Part shown: positions 8,656-16,638 of the stretch, in pieces
How positions within the stretch are numbered: position 1 is the stretch's first letter
How the letters are laid out: each line of letters starts with the position of its first letter
NCBI GenBank assembly: GCA_003402735.1
Contig: QQNE01000024.1
Coordinates: forward strand, 1 to 44,831
DNA length: 44,831 nt
Reading direction: 5' to 3'
DNA from: Verrucomicrobiota bacterium
GTDB lineage: Bacteria > Verrucomicrobiota > Verrucomicrobiia > Verrucomicrobiales > DEV007
Position numbers and translations under genes: made by a program
Notes under the pieces: generated by a model
Told to the model about the DNA's origin: nothing
Databases searched by the model: none
What the model saw: only the letters and a program-made list of their open reading frames with translations

Positions 8656-10422
8656 ATGCGTGGTCTTCTTCTCTGGTTCCTTCTCGTTTCGATTTCTCCC
8701 CTCGGTGCGGAGCCGGCGCTGATTCTTGAGTCTCCCACCGATTACCAGGTCATTCAGCGGCGCGCCGCCAAGACCGGTCTGGTCCGAATCGCGGGCCAGG
8801 CTCCAAAGATGAACGGGGCGCTGGAAATTCGCTGGACCCTGGCCGGAACGGGGACTTTGGGTTGGACCGCCCTTCCCGCCAAGTTTGCAGGCCCCCGCTT
8901 CACCGCGGAGGTCGAGATTCCTGCCGGGGGATGGCACGCCCTGGAAGTCCGTCAGGGGATTTCGCAGGCCGGTGTGGCGCACGTCGGGGTGGGGGAGATC
9001 TTCGTGGTCGCCGGCCAATCCAATTCCGCGAACCATGGCGAGCAACGGCAAACGCCGGAGACCGGTCTGGTGAGCACCTGGGACGGCGCGGCTTGGCGTC
9101 TCGCGGAGGATCCGCAGCCGGGAGCGAGCGGTCAGGGCGGCAGTTTTCTCCCGGCGTTCGGCGACGCCCTGGCCCGGCGGTTCGGGGTGCCTGTGGGGGT
9201 GGTGGCCTGCGGAATCGGGGCCACCAGCGTGCGCGAGTGGTTGCCGGAGGGCATCCGTTTCGCTTCGCCTCCCACCCTCGAAACGCGCGTGCGGCGATTG
9301 CCCGACGGGCAATGGGAAAGCGACGGGGCGGCGTTTGAGCGATTCGTGGGTCGGATGAGTCCGTTCGGTCCCGGCGGGTTCAGGGCCGTTCTGTGGCATC
9401 AGGGAGAGAGCGATGCCAACCAGAAAGATCCGGCGCGCACCTTGTCGGGACCGCTTTATCGCGATTTCCTGGAGCGGTTGATCCGGGAGTCGCGGGCCCG
9501 GATCGGGTGGGAAGCTCCCTGGTTTGTGGCGCAGGCGAGTTATCATGTCCCCGGCGACGAGGGTTCCGCGGAGATTCGGGCAGCCCAGGCATCGCTCTGG
9601 CAGGATGGGATCGCGTTGCAGGGGCCGGATTCGGACGGGATCAAGGGGGCTTTCCGGGAGAGGGACGGACAAGGAGTGCATTTCAGTGGGCCGGGTCTGC
9701 GGGAACACGCCGCCCGTTGGGTGGAGCGGGTGGAGCCGTGGTTGCGCACGCGGTTGGAGGGGCCGTTGGTGGTCCTGACATTCGACGATTCCGTGGTGAG
9801 CCACGCGACGTATGTGGCTCCCTTGCTTCTGAGATATGGGTTCGGGGCCACCTTCTTCATCACCGAGGGTTTTGAGTTTGTCTTTGATAAGAAACACTAC
9901 ATGACTTGGGAACAGATCCAGGCGCTCAACGCGGCGGGTTTTGAGATTGGCAATCACACGCGCCGCCACGCCGGTGTGGGGAAACAAACCCCGGAGGAAT
10001 TGAAGGCTGACGTGGCCTATATCGAGAGTCAATGTGAGGCTCATGGCATTCCCAGGCCGGTTAGCTTCTGTTATCCGGGGTATCAGACGAGCCCCGCAGC
10101 CGCCCGGTTGCTGCGTGAGCGGGGCTATCGTTTTGCCAGGGCGGGTGGCGCCCGGCTTTATGACCCTTCGTTGGATGATCCTCTCCTGTTGCCCCAAGCC
10201 TTCGACGGCAGGCCTGAAAGCACGCTGGCGCAATTTCAAGCCGCGGTGGCCGGGGCGCGGGAGGGCAAGGTGGCGGTCCTGACATTTCACGGCGTGCCGG
10301 ATGTCAAGCATCCCTGGGTCAACACGGATCCGGTCAAGTTTGAAGCCTATTTGCAACATCTCAAGGCCGAGGGCTGCCGGGTGATTGCGCTCCGCGATCT
10401 CGATGCCTATCGAAACCACTGA
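8656..10422 (+). CDS. secreted bifunctional SASA-type esterase and polysaccharide deacetylase
   Basis: 588 aa from the ATG at 8656, which gives a clean signal peptide (RGLLLWFLLVSISPLGAEP). Domain 1 (about 25-365) is a sialate O-acetylesterase-like SGNH hydrolase: GQSNS at 120-124 with the nucleophile serine, WHQGESDA at 247-254, and the final histidine block VHFSGPGL at 341. Domain 2 (about 370-588) is a NodB-type polysaccharide deacetylase: TFDD at 375-378, metal-binding NHTRRH at 433-438, CYPG at 472-475, and LTFHG at 542-546. It should remove O-acetyl groups and N- or O-acetyl groups from an extracytoplasmic glycan. Five nt separate it from the ThuA-SGNH gene, so the two are probably one operon. 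The fusion is unusual; no frameshift links the parts. Confidence 0.88.
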   Translation: MRGLLLWFLLVSISPLGAEPALILESPTDYQVIQRRAAKTGLVRIAGQAPKMNGALEIRWTLAGTGTLGWTALPAKFAGPRFTAEVEIPAGGWHALEVRQGISQAGVAHVGVGEIFVVAGQSNSANHGEQRQTPETGLVSTWDGAAWRLAEDPQPGASGQGGSFLPAFGDALARRFGVPVGVVACGIGATSVREWLPEGIRFASPPTLETRVRRLPDGQWESDGAAFERFVGRMSPFGPGGFRAVLWHQGESDANQKDPARTLSGPLYRDFLERLIRESRARIGWEAPWFVAQASYHVPGDEGSAEIRAAQASLWQDGIALQGPDSDGIKGAFRERDGQGVHFSGPGLREHAARWVERVEPWLRTRLEGPLVVLTFDDSVVSHATYVAPLLLRYGFGATFFITEGFEFVFDKKHYMTWEQIQALNAAGFEIGNHTRRHAGVGKQTPEELKADVAYIESQCEAHGIPRPVSFCYPGYQTSPAAARLLRERGYRFARAGGARLYDPSLDDPLLLPQAFDGRPESTLAQFQAAVAGAREGKVAVLTFHGVPDVKHPWVNTDPVKFEAYLQHLKAEGCRVIALRDLDAYRNH

Positions 10423-10427
10423 ATGTC

Positions 10428-12209
10428 ATGAGAAAATACCTGCCCAAGCTGCTTGTTTTTCTGGGTTTGTCCTCCTGGGCTGCCGCCGCCCCGCTTGTCT
10501 ACGAGGGCGAATCCGGCCCGGGCCAGGGCAAACACATTGTCTTGTTGGCCAGTGACCATGAATATAGGTCCGAGGAACTGCTCCCAATGCTGGGACGAAT
10601 CCTCGCCAAACATCACGGGTTTCGGTGCACCGTGCTTTTCGGGGTGGATGCGAAGACCGGGTTCATCCGGAACGGAGCCTCCAACGTTCCGGGGATGGAG
10701 GCGTTGGCCAAGGCGGATCTTCTCGTAATTGCCGCCCGCTTCCTCAACCTGCCCAAGGAGCAAATGCAGCCACTCGTCGATTATTTGCAGCGCGGCGGAC
10801 CCGTGGTCGGCTTGCGCACCGCGACTCACGCCTTTCAAATTCCCGCCGAAAGCGAGTTCGCGAAGTATGATTACCGTTCCCAGGACGCAGAGTTCGAGGG
10901 CGGGTTCGGTCGCCAAGTTCTCGGGGAGACCTGGGCCGGGCATCACGGGCACAATCACAAATCAAGCACGCGCCTGGACGTGGTCCCCGGCAAGGAGGCG
11001 CACCCGGTTCTCGCCGGCGTGGACAAGGTTTGGTCCGAGTTGGGCGGCTACAAGGCCGCGCCGGTCGCCGGGAGCGAGGTTTTGTTGAACGCGCAACCGC
11101 TCGTCGGCATGTCGCCCGGCGCGGCCCCTGATCCTGCGATGGCCCCACAACCCGGCGCTTGGGTCCGCACCTATCGTTTCGCTTCGGGGGCCGCGGGACG
11201 CGTGTTCACTTCGACCCACGGCGGATCCGGGGACTTGGAGAACCCCGGGTTTCGCCGCCTGCTCGTCAATGCCTGTTTCTGGGCCGCGGGGTTGGAATCG
11301 TCCATCCGCCCGGGTCTGGAGATTGGCCTCGTCGGCCCCTACCGACCCACCTGGATGGGGGCGAACAAGCGCGCCGCGCAAGTCAGGCCGGAGGATTTGG
11401 CCGGATGGGAAAGCCCGATCTTTCCGGCACCCCCTTCTTCCACTGGCGCGGCGGAGCCGACCAACGCCAAGGAGGCCGAGGCTCAGGCCAAAGCGAAGAA
11501 GGCAGCCGCCGAGGCGGTGATCGATTCAAGGTATCAAACCTGGGTGGCGAAGCTCCCGCCGCAGCGGCAAGCCTGGGAACAGGTGTTGCAGAGTCAACTC
11601 GGCGGGTTCTATCTGCCGCTCCACAAGGCGGACAAGGTGGCGGGCCGGTCCAATGCCTGGGATTTTGTGGAGGACGACCCCGCGTTGCCGAGGGTTCTCC
11701 TGATCGGGGATTCCGTCTCCCGTGGTTACACCCAGCCCGTCCGCAAGGTCCTGGCTGGCAAAGTGAATGTGCATCGGGCTCCGGCCAACTGCGGACCCAC
11801 CGCTTCCGGTCTGAAGCACATCGATGTCTGGCTCGGGGCGGGCAAATGGGATCTCATCCATTTCAACTTCGGGATCCATGATCGCAACACCCCCATCGCC
11901 GATTACACGGCGCGCCTGGAACAGTTGATCGTCCGGTTGAAGCAGACCGGAGCCAAGCTGGTTTGGGCTTCCACCACGCCCATTCCAGACATGCCGACCA
12001 CAGGGCAGACCGCCGTTTCCATCGTGGACCGCAACGCCGCCGCCGCGGAGTTGATGCGGGAACACGCCATCCCGATCGACGACCTGTTCACCGACATGAC
12101 GCCGCGTCTGAAGGAGCTGCAGCCGCCCAACGATGTCCACTTCACGGCGGCAGGTTATGATTTTTTGGGAGAGCAAGTGGCCGCCTTCATCCTGCATCAG
12201 CTTCGCTGA
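10428..12209 (+). CDS. secreted ThuA domain + SGNH/GDSL hydrolase fusion
   Basis: 593 aa secreted protein with signal peptide MRKYLPKLLVFLGLSSWAAAA. Residues about 34-290 form a ThuA-like (trehalose-utilisation, glutamine-amidotransferase-like) domain: KHIVLLASDHEYRSEELLP, RGGPVVGLRTATHAF, GRVFTSTHGG and the ending FRRLLVNACFWAAGLE, all typical of planctomycete/verrucomicrobial ThuA proteins. An Ala/Lys/Glu-rich linker (340-365) leads to an SGNH hydrolase: GDSVS at 427-431 with the nucleophile, HFNFGIHD at 478-485, and DVHF at 569-572 with catalytic Asp and His. Likely an esterase acting on acylated carbohydrate; the ThuA role is not established. Located 5 nt behind the SASA-NodB gene. Confidence 0.87.
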   Translation: MRKYLPKLLVFLGLSSWAAAAPLVYEGESGPGQGKHIVLLASDHEYRSEELLPMLGRILAKHHGFRCTVLFGVDAKTGFIRNGASNVPGMEALAKADLLVIAARFLNLPKEQMQPLVDYLQRGGPVVGLRTATHAFQIPAESEFAKYDYRSQDAEFEGGFGRQVLGETWAGHHGHNHKSSTRLDVVPGKEAHPVLAGVDKVWSELGGYKAAPVAGSEVLLNAQPLVGMSPGAAPDPAMAPQPGAWVRTYRFASGAAGRVFTSTHGGSGDLENPGFRRLLVNACFWAAGLESSIRPGLEIGLVGPYRPTWMGANKRAAQVRPEDLAGWESPIFPAPPSSTGAAEPTNAKEAEAQAKAKKAAAEAVIDSRYQTWVAKLPPQRQAWEQVLQSQLGGFYLPLHKADKVAGRSNAWDFVEDDPALPRVLLIGDSVSRGYTQPVRKVLAGKVNVHRAPANCGPTASGLKHIDVWLGAGKWDLIHFNFGIHDRNTPIADYTARLEQLIVRLKQTGAKLVWASTTPIPDMPTTGQTAVSIVDRNAAAAELMREHAIPIDDLFTDMTPRLKELQPPNDVHFTAAGYDFLGEQVAAFILHQLR

Positions 12210-12238
12210 AAGCGTTTGGGCCCTCCCCGCGATGACCC

Positions 12239-14470
12239 TTACAGCAACCGCTTGACTGCGTGTCGAATGGTCGCATCCAACGTGGCATCAACCCACTTCA
12301 GGAAAGCGTTTTTTCGATCCACTTCGGGCAGAGCTGTAAGCCGGTCCACCAGCTCGTTCAACAGCGCCAGACGCGAATCAACTCGATTGGGTTCCATCCA
12401 AAGCCACTGCTCCAGCCAATCCGTAAACAAGATCACGTGGGACCCCGCCAAACCCAATAAATCCGGAAGCTGGGTCGTCCAGCCCGAGGGCTTCGGTGAG
12501 GAGATCACCGGGCTGGCTTCGAAGTCTTTCGGGTCCCTGGTCCGATAAGGCATGGCCAAAGCCAATTGCTTACTGAACCGAACGCTGCCTCGTCCCAAAG
12601 ATCCAAGGATGGCCGCCGATGCCGACATCTGAAGCAAACCAAACACGGGAGCTGCCATGGACGCTTGAAGCATCGAAGGCTGGTGGATCGGGAGATTCGG
12701 CTCCGAGATCATTACCTGTTCGCTCTCGTCCCATGCGACGAAGGCCGTTCCCTCGGATAGCAAATTGGCTTCGCACGCCAGGGCCACCGCCTCCTGGTTC
12801 CGCTCTTCCCGCTCCAACTTGCGGATTTGCTGTCGCTGCCACAGAACCTGCGGGGCGCAACCTTTTGCCGGAGCCAACGCAACCCGCAAAGTCAGCGTTT
12901 CGCCTCGAACTGTTTCGCCCTGAAGCACCAGTTCTGTCGGTGAGCCGGAGGCCCGCGCCAAAATCGTGACCGCGTCTCCCTCCCACAAGGTCGGCAGGGT
13001 CGCTCCGGAGGACTCCCAACCGTCTTGGAGACGCAAGGAGCGCAGCGCCGGGGCGCCTCTGCGGCGAGCGATCCCAGCCACCAACGCCACCATATCGTCG
13101 TTCGGTGTGGTCAGAGAACAGGTGCCGCCGTGATCCTTTGCCAAGCGCCGAAGAAAGGCGTCATTCACCGCGGTATCGATTCCGAACGTGTGCACCGGAA
13201 GCTTGCCGATCCGCGGGGCCAGCAGGTTGTGGATCTGGGCTTCGTTGCCCACCTGTCCGTCTGTCAGGATGATCAACTGCGGGTCCCGGTCAGGTGAGGC
13301 ATGCCGATCCAACGTATCGAGGACGTGAGCGATAGCGGGAAGCAGTTCGGTTCCGCCACCTGTCCCCAGGTTCTCCAACTGGGCGATGATCGGTTCCGCC
13401 AAAATGGCGGCGGCTGGAAGCGGCTTTTCGGCAAGGTCCTGGAAGGTTGACTCAAAAAACGTGACAAAGGCGCGGTCCAACGGTCCAAGCGTCTGGAGCA
13501 GTGCCCGCAAAGCCTTGGCACATGCGTTCCAGTTGGCCCCGCTCATGCTTCCGGAGCGATCGATGAGGAAAAAGAAATCGTTCGCCGTGGTCGGGGCCTC
13601 GGCGTAGCGCGCGGGAGCGATCAAACGGACCGCGGCGTAGCTTTGCTGAGCGCTTCGGACAACCCAGCCTTTCTGGGTGGCCACGCATTCCCGGGTTGGA
13701 GCCAACCTCACCACAAGATCCCGATCGGGAACCTCGCCATGGGTCGCCAAGCGGATCCGGCAGACGTTTTCCTCCTCCTCCACCAGCAGCGCATGCGAAG
13801 GGGATGTGATCTTGGCCAGGTCCCAACCCGCAGGGTCGATCTTGCCGATGCAGGAGAGGTAGGCGGCGTCTTGGTCCAGGGAACTGATCCGCGGTGGATT
13901 CAGCCTTGAAGCATCCGGAACCGCATCCGTGTCGTCGCTCACGCCCGTTCCCTGGTTGCGGCGCAGGAGGGGATTGCCCGGGATGTAGCGAATCCCCGGG
14001 GTCAGCGGAATGCGAAAGGAGGAGGCTTCCAGCCCTTCGTGGTCCAGGATCTGTTGGTAACCGAACCGAATCACGACGGTGTCGCCAGGGAGCAGATTGC
14101 CGAGCCCCAGTTCAAAGAGATTCTCGCGCACCGCTTCCGCCAGGGCCGTGCGGTATCCTTTGGCCTTGAAATCCTTGGCCAACCGGGTTGCCTCGGAAAC
14201 CGGAAGGGCCTTGGCGCAAATGATCCGCCCGTTCACGTGCATCTCACACCGGTTCACTGCGGCCCCGTCTGGAAGCGGAAAGGTGTAGGTGACATCCATC
14301 GCCCGGTCGTGGCTCTGGTAATAGATCTGATCGATTTCGACATCCAGGAGGTCGCCCTGCAGATCGAAATGGACTTCCACACCTTTCAGTGGGAGCGCGA
14401 TTCGCGTGGTCTCCAACCAGCCGAAAAGACCGGTCGGGAGGGTTTTGAGACTACGGGTTGGGTTCGGCAT
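12239..14470 (-). CDS. VIT domain and von Willebrand A domain protein
   Basis: 743 aa. A vault/inter-alpha-trypsin (VIT) domain lies at about residues 20-140 (VEIDQIYYQSHDRAMDVTYTFPLPDGA..., ending LPGDTVVIRFGYQQ). A VWA domain spans about 298-480 with an intact MIDAS start FLIDRSGSMSG (D304, S306, S308) and the later GGTELLPAI and LTDGQVGNE. No signal peptide follows the chosen ATG (MPNPTRSLKTLP), so it appears cytoplasmic, unlike secreted VIT proteins. The open frame upstream of 14470 belongs to the overlapping MerR gene region. It follows the MerR-like regulator by 11 bp, and the two are surely co-transcribed. Function unknown; probably metal-dependent protein binding. Confidence 0.88.
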   Translation of the reverse strand: MPNPTRSLKTLPTGLFGWLETTRIALPLKGVEVHFDLQGDLLDVEIDQIYYQSHDRAMDVTYTFPLPDGAAVNRCEMHVNGRIICAKALPVSEATRLAKDFKAKGYRTALAEAVRENLFELGLGNLLPGDTVVIRFGYQQILDHEGLEASSFRIPLTPGIRYIPGNPLLRRNQGTGVSDDTDAVPDASRLNPPRISSLDQDAAYLSCIGKIDPAGWDLAKITSPSHALLVEEEENVCRIRLATHGEVPDRDLVVRLAPTRECVATQKGWVVRSAQQSYAAVRLIAPARYAEAPTTANDFFFLIDRSGSMSGANWNACAKALRALLQTLGPLDRAFVTFFESTFQDLAEKPLPAAAILAEPIIAQLENLGTGGGTELLPAIAHVLDTLDRHASPDRDPQLIILTDGQVGNEAQIHNLLAPRIGKLPVHTFGIDTAVNDAFLRRLAKDHGGTCSLTTPNDDMVALVAGIARRRGAPALRSLRLQDGWESSGATLPTLWEGDAVTILARASGSPTELVLQGETVRGETLTLRVALAPAKGCAPQVLWQRQQIRKLEREERNQEAVALACEANLLSEGTAFVAWDESEQVMISEPNLPIHQPSMLQASMAAPVFGLLQMSASAAILGSLGRGSVRFSKQLALAMPYRTRDPKDFEASPVISSPKPSGWTTQLPDLLGLAGSHVILFTDWLEQWLWMEPNRVDSRLALLNELVDRLTALPEVDRKNAFLKWVDATLDATIRHAVKRLL

Positions 14471-14481
14471 TTCGGGAGGTG

Positions 14482-14961
14482 TCAATGGTTGATTTCGAGG
14501 AGGCGTCTGATGGCGGTCAAAGTTTCCGGGGGCGGCAAGATGGCGTTCCGGGAGAGCAGCAGAAAATCTTGGTTCAGGGGAACCATCTGCCACGTCGAGG
14601 GTGATATCGGCGGAGCCCATGCGGCCGACGAGGTTTCGAGTTCGGCCAGCCCTTCGTCCCGGATCCGACGCAGTTCATCCAGCGATCGGCTCTGCAGCAA
14701 TTCACGGATGCGGCGGAGCGGCAATCCGCGTCCCTGGAGAAGCCTGAGGGCGATGAGCTGGAGAAGATGCTTCTCCCCGTAACCACGCCCGCCCCCTGAA
14801 TCTGGAGAGTCGAGCAACCCAATCGTCCGATAGAAACGCAAGCTGCGCTCTGAAAGATCCTCTGCCGCCTGTCCATTGGCCGGCAGGACCGAACGTTCGC
14901 GGCACCAATCATTCACGGCCACGGCTAGTTCGGCCAGGGAATAGGTCGTTGAAGGAGCCAT
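14482..14961 (-). CDS. MerR-family transcriptional regulator
   Basis: 159 aa DNA-binding protein. The winged helix-turn-helix shows as YSLAELA, then SLRFYRTIGLLDSPDS, GRGYGEKHLLQLIALRLLQGRGLPLRRIRELLQ, the MerR pattern of two helices, wing and linker helix. The N-terminal recognition region has an unusual insert of about 20 residues (NDWCRERSVLPANGQAAEDL). The C-terminal effector part is short, with no cysteine pair for metal sensing. It lies directly upstream of the VIT/VWA gene on the same strand and is preceded by an inverted repeat, so autoregulation of the two-gene unit is likely. The effector is unknown. Confidence 0.85.
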   Translation of the reverse strand: MAPSTTYSLAELAVAVNDWCRERSVLPANGQAAEDLSERSLRFYRTIGLLDSPDSGGGRGYGEKHLLQLIALRLLQGRGLPLRRIRELLQSRSLDELRRIRDEGLAELETSSAAWAPPISPSTWQMVPLNQDFLLLSRNAILPPPETLTAIRRLLEINH

Positions 14962-15000
14962 TCCTGCGATTTTACAGTAAACAGTGTCAAATGCAAGCGC
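14962..15000 (-). promoter_or_regulatory. candidate promoter and operator of the MerR-VIT/VWA unit
   Basis: Read on the minus strand, the bases just upstream of the MerR ATG contain TTTGACACTGTTTACTGTAAA (14971-14991), an imperfect inverted repeat (TTTgACA ... TGTAAA) enclosing the perfect palindrome TTTACTGTAAA (14971-14981). TAAAAT could serve as -10 with TTGCAT or CTTGCA as a weak -35 at 16-17 bp. An operator lying between or over the promoter elements is the usual MerR arrangement. Inference from pattern only. Confidence 0.45.
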
Positions 15001-15892
15001 CTTTTTGCGCTCGTCGCTTCCGGCTCCAAAAGCGTGGCTCGTCGGTCAGGCGGGTCCGCACGGCCGAAGAATCAAGCAGGTTGACTGTGCCGTTCTGTTT
15101 GATGCGACGCTTCAAATGCCCGTGCGCGCTCTCGCAATTGCCGTTCTCCTCCGGCCGACCGACGTTGATCACCCGCGGTTCCAGCCCGCAATGAGCGCAG
15201 ATGGCCAGATCCTCCTCGTTGAAGCCTCGCCTCTTGCCGTCGCGGCCCAACTGGTGGGCCGCGGTCGAGGAATGATCGGTGAGGAGCTTGCGCGGCACCC
15301 TGCCCAATCGCCCGAGGACGGCCTTCAGCCCGGAGCGCAGCGACAACACCGACTCGCTCTGCGCCCTCACCGCCCACTCCCAATTCGACTACGGCAGCAC
15401 CGCATGGAATAGCGTGTGGTCGAACTCACGGCCCTGGATCGTGATACACAGCGTCTTCATGTCCGTCCAGTCCACCGCCAGGGACTCGCCGGGCTTCACG
15501 TCCTGGGTAGAAAACACCTCTTTCTCGGCCCCCTCTTTGAGTCGCCAGCCTCTCGCCCTTCGCTGGAAGGTGCGCAGCAGGCCGGGATGGATCCGCTCTT
15601 TCTGCCCGAAATCCTGTGCCAGATGTTCGAAGAGAGCCTTCGCCTCCAGCTCCGGAGCCTGCCGAAGCATCTCCTCGGCTCGCGGCCAAACGGCGGCCAG
15701 CGGGTCCTCGCGCGTTCTCCAGGTGTGCGGCACGCGCCGTTGTTCGCTCACATCGTTCTGCCGCAAATCCTTGCGCACCGTGTTGCGGGACATGCCCGCC
15801 TTGATTGCACTCATGGTGATGGTTCTGCCCAGGCTGCGCTCCCGGGCGAGCTTGATGAGTTGGGTTCGCTTGACCACAACCCGAAACGGCAC
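14987..15892 (-). pseudogene. IS21-family IstA transposase, amber-interrupted and 3'-truncated
   Basis: One reading frame encodes an IS21-type transposase: HTH (IKAGMSRNTVRKDLRQND), RVPHTWRTREDPLAAVWP, LEAKALFEHLAQ, first catalytic Asp in LAVDWTDMK, second in KLLTDHSS, and Glu in ENGNCESAHGHLKRRI. A single in-frame TAG at 15389-15391 replaces an expected tyrosine codon in the LP-Y-SNWEW stretch, so two halves appear as separate frames. Similarity to IstA stops after HLKRRIKQ, near 15094. The last 100 bases are foreign sequence, and the helper ATPase gene istB is absent. GTG start at 15892. The element is therefore dead unless the amber is suppressed and the end restored. Confidence 0.85.
15071..15088. 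repeat. 18-bp repeat, copy 1 (junction of IS21 relic)
   Basis: ATCAAGCAGGTTGACTGT occurs here on the plus strand, and its exact reverse complement occurs at 31290-31307. This copy lies within a few bases of where the IstA-like reading frame loses family similarity. The flanks of the two copies do not match beyond the 18 bp. It may be the terminal inverted repeat of a third mobile element. Confidence 0.6.
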
Positions 15893-15963
15893 CCGCCGCC
15901 CCGCCCGGCGTCAACGAACAACTCCACAAAACGCCCGAAAATCGTCCCCGCCCATGGGTCAAT

Positions 15964-16004
15964 TTTAATTGTCGTCAGTGGGCGAGTTTAGTTGTCGTTC
16001 GACA
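15964..16004 (-). repeat. IS21-like left end with two repeated binding sites
   Basis: On the minus strand the element begins TGTCGAACGACAACTAAA, with the TG...CA type end of IS21 elements. The 11-mer CGACAA(C/T)TAAA occurs twice, at 15987-15997 and 15964-15974, 23 bp apart and in the same orientation, which matches the multiple terminal repeats bound by IstA. The outer end at 16004 coincides with the point where an IS4-like reading frame is broken. The right end of the element was not found. Confidence 0.65.
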
Positions 16005-16577
16005 GAGGGCAATGATCGAAGACGGTTTGATCATTCGGGGCCATTTGCGCACCGGTTGGCGGACGTTTCGTTCGCAGCTTCGCTTTCGCCTCTTGGGGAG
16101 CGCTAGCTTTGCGCTCTCTCGGCGCGTCCGCCTGACCAACTCGCCTGGAGTTTCTTCATCCATCAGATCCTGGCCAATGGCCAAAAAGACTCATAAAGCG
16201 ATGGTCAGTTGCTGGCAGATTCCGTGACGGATCCGAATCACACCCGAATCCCAAACCTCCTGAGCGGTAGTTTCGGGGGCTTGGCTGCGCAGCCCAACGA
16301 GAACGCCCAGCCTCATCTTGGCGAAGGCCGCCTTTCCCCGACGGGTGTCGGACTTGGACACCATCTCGAGCACCGCCTCGGTGTTGACCCGACTCAACGT
16401 GGTGCCGTCATGACCGATCAAGCGCAGCCCTTCGAAGAAGCAGTCTGGATGCTTGGTCTCGTCGGAAGCGGGCGTTTCCTCGGGTTGGAGTCCGAGTCGA
16501 CCAATCACTCTGGCCAGTGTTGGCGACGGCTCTCAAGAGACAGCGAGATGCGAGGATTCCATCCCACTTTACCTAAC
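16005..16577 (-). pseudogene. IS4-family transposase relic with internal deletion, interrupted by the IS21 element
   Basis: A single minus-strand frame begins with EPSPTLARVIGRLGLQPEE and carries the first DDE motif as RLIGHDGTTLSRVN, then KAAFAKMRLGVLVGLRS. It jumps to what looks like the late part of an IS4 transposase (TAQEVW...), an in-frame TGA at 16191-16193, and a basic C-terminus (LALPKRRKRSCERNVRQPV). The second and third catalytic motifs are missing, so a large in-frame deletion has occurred. The frame runs into the IS21-like left end at 16004. Family assignment rests on motif memory. Nothing else coding is supported between about 15900 and 16640. Confidence 0.55.
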
Positions 16578-16638
16578 CATAAATTTCAAAAGTACAAGCA
16601 GAAAATCACGAAACATTGAATCCTTAAGGGCATTGGGG

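Noticed and set aside
13441..13455. Partial match (AAGGTTGACT) to the 18-bp junction repeat
   Set aside because: Only about ten bases, inside the VWA coding region; consistent with chance.
14039..14782. 247-codon plus-strand frame over the VIT and MerR genes
   Set aside because: Antisense to two recognised genes and crosses their boundary.
15279..15991. Plus-strand frames of 190-230 codons over the IS21 transposase
   Set aside because: Antisense to recognised DDE transposase motifs; composition gives Ser/Arg-rich nonsense.
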